Shown piece after piece: positions 31,265 through 38,475 of a stretch of DNA of 39,356 nt. This stretch comes from Mageeibacillus sp. UBA5747 (GTDB lineage Bacteria; Bacillota; Clostridia; Saccharofermentanales; UBA5734): contig DIFN01000034.1 in assembly GCA_002419145.1 (NCBI GenBank), positions 16,947 to 56,302 on the forward strand, written 5' to 3'. Under the pieces are notes generated by a model that searched no databases, was not told where the DNA came from, and saw only the letters and a program-made list of their open reading frames with translations. Both the position numbers and the translations under genes were made by a program. Numbering within the stretch: the first letter of the stretch is position 1; every line of letters starts with the position of its first letter.

Positions 31265-32064
31265 ACGAGAATCTGCTGACCCCCGCCTACCGGCCTGATT
31301 TTTCCGGTCGCACCGTCCTGATCACCGGGGGCGCTGCCGGGATTGGCCGCTGCCTGACCTTAAGCTTTGCCCAAGCCGGGGCTAGCGTGATTTTTGCTGA
31401 CCGCGACCAGGAAGCGGGTGCGGAGACCGAAACCCTGCTGGCTGAGCAGGGACTCTCTGCCCATTTCATTCTGGCGGACTTAGCGGAAAAGGAGCCAATC
31501 ATCAGCCTGGCCCGTCAAACAATTACTCTGGCTCCGACCGGTCTATCTGTCCTGATTCATAATGCAGCCATTGCCAATGCGCACGCGGCCCACTTGTTCA
31601 GCTCGGATCCGGATGCGTTTGACACGGTCCTGTCGGTCAATCTGGCCGCACCCTTCCACCTGACCCGCTTGCTGAAAGCATCGCTGATCCAGGCTGGCGG
31701 CTGTGTGATCAACCTTGCTTCGACTCGGGCCTACCAGTCGGAGCCGCAGTCCGAGGGCTATGCCGCCAGCAAAGGCGGGATCGTAGCCCTGACCCATGCG
31801 CTGGCAATCTCGCTGGGTGAGCAGGGTGTGCGGGTCAACGCCATCGCCCCCGGCTGGATTGACACCACAAAATGGCAGAAGGGAAGCCCAGGTCCTGCAA
31901 CTTGGTCAATCGAAGAGCAGCGTCAGCATCCGGCAGGCCGCATAGGCCGTCCTGCCGATATTGCCGCCGCCTGTTTTTTCCTGGCAAGCCCGGATGCTGG
32001 CTTCATCACCGGCCAGACCCTGGTGATTGACGGCGGCATGACCCGCAAAATGATTTATCGTTGA
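31261..32064 (+). CDS. Short-chain dehydrogenase/reductase
   Basis: A 267-residue classical SDR that reduces or oxidises a carbonyl/hydroxyl group with NAD(P)(H). The cofactor motif TGGAAGIG is at residues 22-29, NAA at 101-103, catalytic Ser154, Tyr167 and Lys171 (SEGYAASKGG), and the C-terminal ITGQTLVIDGGM. Asp47 after the second strand (IFADRD) suggests NAD preference. It starts with GTG 31261, which overlaps the valS stop, so it depends on translation from valS and on the same T-box. The substrate is unknown; the closest general patterns are 3-oxoacyl-reductase or sugar dehydrogenase-like SDRs. Confidence 0.88.
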   Translation: MNENLLTPAYRPDFSGRTVLITGGAAGIGRCLTLSFAQAGASVIFADRDQEAGAETETLLAEQGLSAHFILADLAEKEPIISLARQTITLAPTGLSVLIHNAAIANAHAAHLFSSDPDAFDTVLSVNLAAPFHLTRLLKASLIQAGGCVINLASTRAYQSEPQSEGYAASKGGIVALTHALAISLGEQGVRVNAIAPGWIDTTKWQKGSPGPATWSIEEQRQHPAGRIGRPADIAAACFFLASPDAGFITGQTLVIDGGMTRKMIYR

Positions 32065-32097
32065 CTCGAGGATGCAAACCCTCTAAAATGTAAGAGG
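32061..32097 (+). promoter_or_regulatory. fba promoter with inverted repeat across the -10
   Basis: TTGACT (32061-32066, overlapping the SDR stop codon), exactly 17 bases, TAAAAT (32084-32089). CCTCT (32080-32084) and AGAGG (32093-32097) form an inverted repeat that brackets the -10, a good place for a repressor site. The leader would be about 80 bases. Confidence 0.6.
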
Positions 32098-32177
32098 ACG
32101 CTCAAGCGCACGCCACAAGTGACCTGCCTTGACCCCCACAAATGCCATGTGAATGGAAACAGGTAAAGGAGATAATT

Positions 32178-33113
32178 ATGCCACTGGTAAACACCACGGA
32201 AATGTTCAAGAAAGCCTACGAGGGTGGCTACGCCATCGGTGCTTTCAACGTCAACAACATGGAAATTATTCAGGGTATCACCGAAGCAGCCAAAGAACTC
32301 AACGCCCCCCTGATCCTCCAAGTTTCTGCTGGCGCCCGTAAATATGCCAACCACACCTACCTGGTCAAGCTCGTTGAAGCCGCCCTCCAGGTCACCGACC
32401 TGCCGATCGCCCTCCACCTTGACCATGGGGATTCCTTTGAGCTTTGCAAAGACTGCATCGACGGCGGCTTCACATCTGTCATGATCGACGGTTCCCACCA
32501 TAAATATGAAGAAAACATCGAGCTGACCAAAAAGGTCGTTGAATACGCCCATCCCCGCGGCGTCACCGTCGAAGCTGAGCTTGGCCGTCTCGCCGGTGTC
32601 GAAGACGACGTCAATGTCACCGCCGAAGATGCCTCCTACACCAATCCCGACCAGGTCGTTGACTTCGTCACCCGCACCGGCTGTGACTCGCTGGCCATTG
32701 CCATTGGTACCAGCCATGGCGCCTTCAAATTCAAGCCCGGTCAGAAGCCCCAGCTGCGCTTTGACATCCTCGAAGAGATCGAACGCCGCCTGCCTGGTTT
32801 CCCGATCGTCCTGCACGGCGCCAGCTCCGTCATCCCGGAATTCGTTGACATGATTAATGCCTACGGCGGCAAGATGGACCATGCCATCGGCATCCCGGAA
32901 GACATGCTCCGCCAGGCAGCCAAGAGCGCCGTCTGCAAGATCAACATCGACTCCGACCTGCGCCTGGCCATGACCGCCACCATCCGCAAGTACTTCGCCG
33001 AAAACCCGAGCCATTTTGATCCCCGCCAGTACCTGGCTCCTGCCCGCAGCGCGATCAAGGACATGGTCGCCCGCAAGATCACCAATGTCCTCGGTTGCGA
33101 CGGCAAGGCCTGA
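32178..33113 (+). CDS. fba: Class II fructose-bisphosphate aldolase
   Basis: A 311-residue zinc-dependent aldolase that cleaves fructose-1,6-bisphosphate to glyceraldehyde-3-phosphate and dihydroxyacetone phosphate. Typical motifs are AIGAFNVNNMEIIQGI at the start, ALHLDHGDSFELC (catalytic Asp and zinc His), TSVMIDGSHH, VEAELGRLAGVED (zinc Glu), AIGTSHGAFKF (zinc His) and IVLHGASSVI, followed by KINIDSDLRLAMT. AAAGGAGAT lies just upstream of ATG 32178; the frame is open further 5' but without a ribosome site. It has its own promoter and a strong hairpin downstream. Tagatose-bisphosphate aldolase is a less likely alternative. Codon use is strongly biased to C-ending codons, as expected for high expression. 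Confidence 0.95.
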   Translation: MPLVNTTEMFKKAYEGGYAIGAFNVNNMEIIQGITEAAKELNAPLILQVSAGARKYANHTYLVKLVEAALQVTDLPIALHLDHGDSFELCKDCIDGGFTSVMIDGSHHKYEENIELTKKVVEYAHPRGVTVEAELGRLAGVEDDVNVTAEDASYTNPDQVVDFVTRTGCDSLAIAIGTSHGAFKFKPGQKPQLRFDILEEIERRLPGFPIVLHGASSVIPEFVDMINAYGGKMDHAIGIPEDMLRQAAKSAVCKINIDSDLRLAMTATIRKYFAENPSHFDPRQYLAPARSAIKDMVARKITNVLGCDGKA

Positions 33114-33210
33114 TATTATAACCTTCAAACTCAGGTTCAATCAAAGGGACCAGACGCTCCATCTGTACACTTTCCCATGAGGTGAGCCCTTCATTTGATT
33201 TCGTTTAACT

Positions 33211-33240
33211 GGCAGACAGCAGGCTATGCTGTCTGCCTTT
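33211..33240 (+). terminator. fba terminator
   Basis: GGCAGACAGCA (33211-33221) and TGCTGTCTGCC (33227-33237) form a perfect 11-bp stem with a 5-base loop GGCTA, followed by TTTGCATT. The T-run is short but the stem is strong. It lies about 100 bases after the fba stop. Confidence 0.75.
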
Positions 33241-33323
33241 GCATTCATGGATGAGCAGCAGCCTGATCCTGCCCGACTGGGAAATTCGACTGAATTCATT
33301 TATCGAAAGGGTCGAATATGGTT

Positions 33324-33362
33324 TACTGTAAGATGCAGGTCAAGTTACAGTAGAATCTGACC
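33324..33362. promoter_or_regulatory. Inverted repeats upstream of the aldo/keto reductase gene
   Basis: TACTGTAA (33324-33331) and TTACAGTA (33345-33352) are exact reverse complements separated by 13 bases. A second pair, GGTCA (33338-33342) and TGACC (33358-33362), overlaps it. A weak -10-like TTTACT (33322-33327) with TTATCG 16 bases before it overlaps the left arm. It looks like a regulator-binding region, but no known operator consensus was recognised. Confidence 0.45.
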
Positions 33363-33455
33363 AGGATCAATCCTTGTTGGAAAGGGAAGACCTGGCTAAA
33401 CAGTCAAAAGCAGAGGTGAACAACCCGTTCATCTCTTATCTAAGGAGGACACTTC

Positions 33456-34424
33456 ATGCGCAAATGGAAAATGCCCATTACCGACTGGTGGATTTCCGGC
33501 ATCGTTATGGGCACCGGTAATTTTTGCCGCAATACCGAAGCTGAAGCACTGCGCCTGATGGACCATTTTGCCGAGCATGATGGCAATCTGCTCGACACCG
33601 CTCACACGTACTGTAAGCTGCGGCCCGAAGATCAGAACGTCGCTGAGCAGATCGTCGGTCGCTGGCTGCGCGAATCCTCACAAGCCAGCGACATGCTGAT
33701 CAGTACCAAGGGCGGGCACAAGCTGAGCGATGACTTCGCTCCGGCATCCATCAGTCTGGGGGAGATTGAAACCGAGCTCGACCACAGTCTGGCCACGCTG
33801 GGCCGCGAAACCATCGACCTGTATTACCTCCATCGTGACGATCCCAGTCAGCCGGTCGAAGCCTTGCTCGATATCCTGCGCGACTTTCGCCGCAAAGGCA
33901 AGATCCGCTATTTTGGTCTTTCTAACTGGTCGACTGACCGGATCCGTGAAGCCATCGCCCTGGAAAAACAAGCCAGAGATCGCGGCCTGGTAGCCATCCA
34001 GAACCGTTGGAGCCTGGTCCGGTACAACGATGAAGCAGCCAGCGATCCTCATCTGGTAGCCATGGACTGGCAGGCGTGGGATTTGTTTAAGCAAGAACAG
34101 CTGACGGTGATGCCCTATTCATCGCTGGGCAAGGGCTATTTCAGCAAATACCTGCAAAATACGTGTGAAATGACCGAAAAACTGCGGCGCTACTATGAAA
34201 ATGACCTCAACAAGAAGCGTGCAGAAGTGCTGCGCCAGATGCACAAAGAGACTGGCTACAGCATCAGCCAGCTGGTTCTGGCTTGGCTGATGCACCAGCC
34301 GCTTCCCGTTTACCCTGTCGCGGCTTTCCGGCGCAGTGACCAGCTGCATGATGCAGTTGGCGCTGCAGCGATCAATTTGTCTTATGAGATGATGGAACGT
34401 CTGGGCGCTGACGAGCCTTGGTGA
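33456..34424 (+). CDS. Aldo/keto reductase
   Basis: A 322-residue NADPH-type aldo/keto reductase with the full catalytic tetrad: Asp47 and Tyr52 (NLLDTAHTY), Lys85 (ISTKGGHK) and His126 (YYLHRDDP). Other family segments are KIRYFGLSNWS and VMPYSSLGKGYFS. Such enzymes reduce aldehydes or sugars in the cytoplasm. Similar AKR proteins in carbohydrate-utilising bacteria act on keto-sugars, but the substrate here is unknown. TAAGGAGGA lies 7 to 8 bases upstream of ATG 33456. It is a single gene with inverted repeats in its upstream region and is convergent with a thioesterase. Confidence 0.9.
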   Translation: MRKWKMPITDWWISGIVMGTGNFCRNTEAEALRLMDHFAEHDGNLLDTAHTYCKLRPEDQNVAEQIVGRWLRESSQASDMLISTKGGHKLSDDFAPASISLGEIETELDHSLATLGRETIDLYYLHRDDPSQPVEALLDILRDFRRKGKIRYFGLSNWSTDRIREAIALEKQARDRGLVAIQNRWSLVRYNDEAASDPHLVAMDWQAWDLFKQEQLTVMPYSSLGKGYFSKYLQNTCEMTEKLRRYYENDLNKKRAEVLRQMHKETGYSISQLVLAWLMHQPLPVYPVAAFRRSDQLHDAVGAAAINLSYEMMERLGADEPW

Positions 34425-34477
34425 GGCGTCCCCAACATCTGGCCACCGGTGTAGACCTCATCGACCAGGTTTTCTGA

Positions 34478-34969
34478 TCAAAATCTGACTCGGCTGTTGT
34501 GCTCGGTTTGCAACTCGGCCAGCCGGTTGCATTCCTCGCGCAGCTTGAGTCGATATTCACGGCGGAGCTGCGCATTTTCCCATTCTTTTTGCTGCACGAT
34601 GCCGTTTGGAATAAACGGCGGGACCGCCTTGGGTTTGCCTTCGTCATCTACGGCAACAAACAGCAGATAAGCCCGGTTGACCAACTGCTGGTCACCATTG
34701 AGTGCTTCCCGATAGGTCTGTACGCGGACTTCGATCGAGGTCCGGCCAGTCCAGGTGACCTCAGCCTCCAGGATCAGCAAATCATTGAGATAGACCGGGG
34801 CGATAAATTCCAGAGCATCGACCGTCGCGGTGGTCACATCACTGGCTGCGTGGCGCCGGGCGGCAGAGGCTGCAGTGACATCGATCCATTCCATCAGACG
34901 GCCACCAAACAGCCGGTTGGTATTGTTGACGTGAGAGTGCATGACGATCTGGACATGAGTGGTGCGCAT
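34478..34969 (-). CDS. Hotdog-fold acyl-CoA thioesterase
   Basis: A 163-residue cytosolic long-chain acyl-CoA thioesterase-type protein. Family signs are the start MRTTHVQIVMHSHVNNTNRLFGG, LMEWIDVTAASAARRHA, the conserved VDALEFIAPVYLNDLL and YLLFVAVDDEGKP. It hydrolyses acyl-CoA to free acid and CoA. ATG 34969 is chosen: GAGG lies upstream, and a promoter-like TTTCCC-17-TAATAT on the minus strand (-10 at 35014-35009) would start RNA near 35002, inside the longer frame that opens at 35005. The C-terminal helix is charged and longer than the core. It is divergent from the folate gene and convergent with the aldo/keto reductase gene. Confidence 0.88.
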   Translation of the reverse strand: MRTTHVQIVMHSHVNNTNRLFGGRLMEWIDVTAASAARRHAASDVTTATVDALEFIAPVYLNDLLILEAEVTWTGRTSIEVRVQTYREALNGDQQLVNRAYLLFVAVDDEGKPKAVPPFIPNGIVQQKEWENAQLRREYRLKLREECNRLAELQTEHNSRVRF

Positions 34970-35122
34970 GAGGGTACCTCTGCTTTTCTTTCTTGTTGAC
35001 CTCATTCCATATTATCCTTCCTGATCATGCGGGGAAAGTCTGGTAACCGATGTTTTCGCATCTTGGTCCTGATTATGCTACGGTAAGAGATGAAATCATC
35101 CAGGCAGAGAAGAAGGCATTTT

Positions 35123-35860
35123 GTGTACACACGATCTGAATCAGCACAAGATCTGGCAGGGCCAGAAACGAAGATAGCTTCAGGTACAGCGACCGACCTG
35201 CAGGCAGAAAAGCAAGTCCTGCGGCGCCAGCTGGTTCTTTTGCGGGCACAGATCGAGCCAGAGCAAGCCTCGACCTGGTCCGAGGCCATTGGCCGCCAGT
35301 TGCTGGGCAGTGACCTGCTGGCCGCATCGCGGCCGGATCCGCTCACGAATGTGGCCCCGAAACAACGTGCGGCACCCGGTGTCGGTTTATTCATCGCCAT
35401 GCGACAGGAAGTGGATTTTCAGTCAATCTGGCACTCTTTGCGCACCCTGGGCTTTCGTCTGTGCTTCCCGCGCATGATCCGATCCCAGGGTCGGACCGAT
35501 CTTGAGTTCCTGGCCATCCCGGATCAGGATGATCCACAAAAGTACCTGGTCCAGAGCCGATTCGGTGTCCGTGAGCCAGCTGCTGTGACACCCCAGAACG
35601 GCCTCATGCCCTGCGATCCCACTTTGATCCTGCTGCCAGGTTTGGGGTTTGACCACATAGGCAATCGCCTCGGTTGGGGGCAGGGTTACTATGATCATTA
35701 CCTGTCCAGACGCCTGGCGGAAAACCCGACAAACCGGCCGATCCTGATCGGCGTTGCTTACCCGTTCCAGATCCTGGACCAGATTCCGGCCGGAGATCAA
35801 GACATACCGGTTGACTACCTGCTCAGCCCGGACGGACTGGAAAAAATTCACCGTCATTAG
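35123..35860 (+). CDS. 5-formyltetrahydrofolate cyclo-ligase family protein
   Basis: A 245-residue enzyme of the 5-formyl-THF cyclo-ligase family, which converts 5-formyl-THF to 5,10-methenyl-THF with ATP. Recognisable parts are the basic N-terminal helix LQAEKQVLRRQLVLLRAQI, GLFIAMRQEVDF, the substrate segment LCFPRMI, and the strongly conserved LILLPGLGFDHIGNRLGWGQGYYDHYL near the C-terminus (given here only in part as a signature; GRGxGYYD-type motif). GTG 35123 is preferred because AGAAGG lies 6 bases upstream; ATG 35090 has a poor site. The product has about 30 extra N-terminal residues compared with the usual 190-residue enzyme, and an insertion around residues 70-90. Confidence 0.86.
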   Translation: MYTRSESAQDLAGPETKIASGTATDLQAEKQVLRRQLVLLRAQIEPEQASTWSEAIGRQLLGSDLLAASRPDPLTNVAPKQRAAPGVGLFIAMRQEVDFQSIWHSLRTLGFRLCFPRMIRSQGRTDLEFLAIPDQDDPQKYLVQSRFGVREPAAVTPQNGLMPCDPTLILLPGLGFDHIGNRLGWGQGYYDHYLSRRLAENPTNRPILIGVAYPFQILDQIPAGDQDIPVDYLLSPDGLEKIHRH

Positions 35861-35928
35861 CCCGAGTCTGCTGGAACATGAATGAGAAACTGGTTCGATT
35901 CATAATCCGAAAAGGAGGCATTCACCTG

Positions 35929-36660
35929 ATGAAACTGACTGTTCTTGGCGCTTCAGGCGCGTTTCCGGCCCCCGGCACCGCGACTTCCGGCTATTTGCTG
36001 GAGATCGACGGCCACCACATCCTGATCGATTGCGGCAGCGGTGTCCTGTCTCGCTTGCAGGAGCACATCCGGCTCGACCAGCTCGAAGCCATCATTCTGA
36101 CACATCTCCATTCCGACCACACCAGTGACATCGGTGTTCTCAAGTATGCCATGGACCTGGGCCGGAAATTCGGCCAGCCGATCGGCAAAATTCCCCTCTG
36201 GTCACCGGCTACCCCCCAGCCTCTGGCCATCGCCCTGGAAAGCCCGGATAATTTTGAACAGCACACGCTCCAGGCCGACCAGTCGTTTGAATTACTGGGC
36301 GCGACCATTCACTGCTTCGCCATGGAACATCCTTTTGAAACCTATGGTCTGCGGATTGAAAAAGACGGCAAAGTTCTGGCTACCACGGCGGACACGATTG
36401 CTTGCCCCAATCTGGCGCCCTTGCTGCGCGCGGCTGACCTGGCCCTGATGGATGCCGGCGCACTCGAGCGGCTGCGCACACCGGCCATGGTCCACCTGAC
36501 CGCGACCGAATGCGGCGCTTTTGCCGCGGACAGCCAGGTCCAGCGTCTGCTTCTGATCCATCTGCTGCCCTTCTTTGATCCGGAAGAGTCCCTGACAGAA
36601 GCCAGACGTCACTTTCCCGCGGTAGAAATCGCCCAACCAGGCTGGACCTATGCCATCTGA
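35929..36660 (+). CDS. Metallo-beta-lactamase-fold hydrolase
   Basis: A 243-residue MBL-fold protein close to the RNase Z/phosphodiesterase-like branch: LTVLGASGAFPAPGTATSGY at the start, LIDCGSGV, and the metal motif THLHSDH (His59, His61, Asp63, His64), with further likely ligands at HPFETYGL and the late LLLIHLLPFFDP. Members of this type hydrolyse phosphodiesters or are uncharacterised; the substrate is not known here. The start is ATG 35929, with AAAGGAGG 10 bases upstream; the frame is open from 35878 but that ATG has no good ribosome site. It probably shares a transcript with the upstream folate gene. Confidence 0.85.
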   Translation: MKLTVLGASGAFPAPGTATSGYLLEIDGHHILIDCGSGVLSRLQEHIRLDQLEAIILTHLHSDHTSDIGVLKYAMDLGRKFGQPIGKIPLWSPATPQPLAIALESPDNFEQHTLQADQSFELLGATIHCFAMEHPFETYGLRIEKDGKVLATTADTIACPNLAPLLRAADLALMDAGALERLRTPAMVHLTATECGAFAADSQVQRLLLIHLLPFFDPEESLTEARRHFPAVEIAQPGWTYAI

Positions 36661-36718
36661 TAAGAAATCACCTGACAAGCGAGGTTTGATTTGTGAAAAC
36701 CGTCAGCCCACGGATGCT

Positions 36719-36746
36719 TTGCACCTTGGTTTATTATGGGTACAAT
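36719..36746 (+). promoter_or_regulatory. Promoter of the ACT/UPF0210 operon
   Basis: TTGCAC (36719-36724), 16 bases, TACAAT (36741-36746), giving a transcription start near 36753 and a short leader to ATG 36781. Confidence 0.55.
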
Positions 36747-36780
36747 AGAGGGATATTAAATCAAGAATGAGGTACAGCCC

Positions 36781-37068
36781 ATGTCAGATTCAAACAAGCA
36801 GACTGCCGTAATCACAGTCGTCGGCCAGGACCGGGTTGGCATCATTGCCCGTGTGGCCACCGAACTGGCAGCCTTGTCGGTCAATATCAATGATATTTCC
36901 CAGACCATCCTCCAGGACGTTTTCACCATGATCATGCTCGTCGACTACGGCACGATGCCGATCGACATCAAAGAGCTGGCCAGCCGGATGGAAGCACTCG
37001 GAGACGAGATGGGCCTGGCCATCCGCGTCCAGCATTCTGACATTTTCAAGGCCATGCACCGCGTCTGA
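36781..37068 (+). CDS. ACT domain protein, UPF0237 family
   Basis: A 95-residue single ACT domain related to the GcvR/UPF0237 group. The motif TVVGQDRVGIIARVATELA at about residues 12-30 is the ligand-binding loop of ACT domains, followed by VNINDISQTILQDVFTMIMLVD. ACT domains bind small molecules, usually amino acids, and regulate partners. GAGGT precedes ATG 36781. UPF0210 begins 30 bases later; this two-gene arrangement is conserved across Bacillota and many anaerobes, so the pair likely works together. What it binds is not known. Confidence 0.92.
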   Translation: MSDSNKQTAVITVVGQDRVGIIARVATELAALSVNINDISQTILQDVFTMIMLVDYGTMPIDIKELASRMEALGDEMGLAIRVQHSDIFKAMHRV

Positions 37069-37098
37069 GCCTATCCTTGATAGTTATGGGGAAAAACC

Positions 37099-38457
37099 AT
37101 GTTTAACGATTTCGAAATTCTGGAAACCCTCAGCATGTTCCGTGAGCAGCATCTCGATGTGCGCACGATCACGATGGGAATCAACTTACTCGATTGCGCC
37201 TCGGATTCGTCTGAAAAAGCCTGCCAGCGCATTTATGACAAAATTTGCCGCAAGGCCGAGCACCTCGTCAAAACGGGCGAAGACATCAGCCATGAGTTCG
37301 GTATCCCGATCATCAACAAGCGCGTCTCAGTCACCCCGATCTCGATGGTCGCCGCATCCGGTGATTCCAATGATTACACGATGTACGCCCGAGCGCTCGA
37401 CCACGCTGCCGAAACGATCGGGGTCAATTTTATCGGCGGCTATTCAGCCCTGGTTCACAAAGGCTTCACCGATTCGGACCGCCGTCTGATCGCCTCAATT
37501 CCCGAAGCCCTGTCGACGACCAACCTGGTCTGTTCTTCGGTCAATCTGGCCACCTCGCGCACCGGCATCAATATGGACGCCGTGCGTCTGATGGGTACCA
37601 TCATCAAAGACTTGGCCGAGAAAACGGCCGCCCAGGACGCTTTTGGCTGTGCCAAACTCGTCGTCTTTGCCAATGCTCCGGAGGATAACCCCTTCATGGC
37701 CGGTGCATTCACCGGACCCGGTGAACCAGAGTGCGTGATCAATGTCGGTGTCAGCGGCCCCGGCGTGGTCAAGACTGCCCTCGAATCCACCCGCGGCCAG
37801 GATCTTGAGCATGTCGCCGAAACGATCAAGCGCTCAGCATTCAAGATCACCCGCGTTGGCCAGCTGGTCGCCCGTGAAGCCAGCAAGCGCCTTGGCGTGC
37901 CGTTTGGCATCATCGACCTGTCCTTGGCCCCAACGCCGGTGGTTGGTGACTCGATCGCCCGAATCCTTGAGGAATTCGGTCTTGAGACTGTCGGGGCCTG
38001 GGGCACGACGGCCGCCCTGGCCATGCTCAATGATGCTGTGAAAAAGGGCGGCACCATGGCCTCTTCGTACGTAGGTGGCCTGTCCGGTGCCTTCATCCCA
38101 GTCAGCGAAGACGAAGGCATGATCGCCGCTGTCGAGCTAGGCGCCCTGAGCCTGGAGAAGCTCGAAGCCATGACATCGGTTTGCTCGGTCGGCATCGACA
38201 TGGTGGCCGTTCCCGGCGACGTGCCCGCAACCACCCTATCAGCCATCATCGCCGATGAAATGGCCATCGGCACTTTTAACAACAAGACCACCGCAGTGCG
38301 CATCATCCCGGTACCGGGTAAAGCCGTAGGCGACAAGGTCCACTATGGCGGACTTCTCGGTTCAGCCCCGATCATGGCTGTCAATCCAGCATCATCTGCT
38401 GCTTTCATTGAGCGTGGCGGCCGGATCCCGGCTCCCATCCACAGCATGAAAAACTGA
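37099..38457 (+). CDS. UPF0210 (DUF711) family protein
   Basis: A 452-residue protein with the UPF0210 pattern: MFNDFEILETLSMFREQHLD at the start, VRTITMGINLLDC, GIPIINKRVSVTPI, LVCSSVNLATSRTGINMDAV, PFGIIDLSLAPTPVVGDS and VAVPGDVPATTLSAIIADE. Structures of relatives show a glycyl-radical-enzyme-like barrel without a known activity. Its neighbour is the UPF0237 ACT protein, presumably its regulator or subunit. The sequence is highly conserved and uses C-ending codons, consistent with a well-expressed housekeeping gene. GGGGAA precedes ATG 37099. The function is unknown. Confidence 0.93.
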   Translation: MFNDFEILETLSMFREQHLDVRTITMGINLLDCASDSSEKACQRIYDKICRKAEHLVKTGEDISHEFGIPIINKRVSVTPISMVAASGDSNDYTMYARALDHAAETIGVNFIGGYSALVHKGFTDSDRRLIASIPEALSTTNLVCSSVNLATSRTGINMDAVRLMGTIIKDLAEKTAAQDAFGCAKLVVFANAPEDNPFMAGAFTGPGEPECVINVGVSGPGVVKTALESTRGQDLEHVAETIKRSAFKITRVGQLVAREASKRLGVPFGIIDLSLAPTPVVGDSIARILEEFGLETVGAWGTTAALAMLNDAVKKGGTMASSYVGGLSGAFIPVSEDEGMIAAVELGALSLEKLEAMTSVCSVGIDMVAVPGDVPATTLSAIIADEMAIGTFNNKTTAVRIIPVPGKAVGDKVHYGGLLGSAPIMAVNPASSAAFIERGGRIPAPIHSMKN

Positions 38458-38475
38458 CCGCAGGGACACACGACT

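Larger units (their letters stand above)
33114..33455. other. 342-base intergenic region between fba and the aldo/keto reductase
   Basis: It holds the fba terminator (33211-33240) and, further on, the inverted repeat at 33324-33352 with the likely promoter area of the next gene. No open reading frame with a ribosome site and no RNA gene was recognised in the remainder. Confidence 0.6.

Noticed and set aside
32129..32157. TTGACC as -35 of an fba promoter
   Set aside because: No acceptable -10 at 16-18 bases, and it is too close to the ribosome site; the TTGACT/TAAAAT pair further upstream is much better.
36667..36692. AAATCACC/GGTTTGATTT hairpin after the MBL-fold gene as a terminator
   Set aside because: Bulged, AT-rich and not followed by Ts.
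37455..38336. 293-codon minus-strand frame opposite UPF0210
   Set aside because: Antisense shadow with Ser/Arg/Pro-rich low-information translation.
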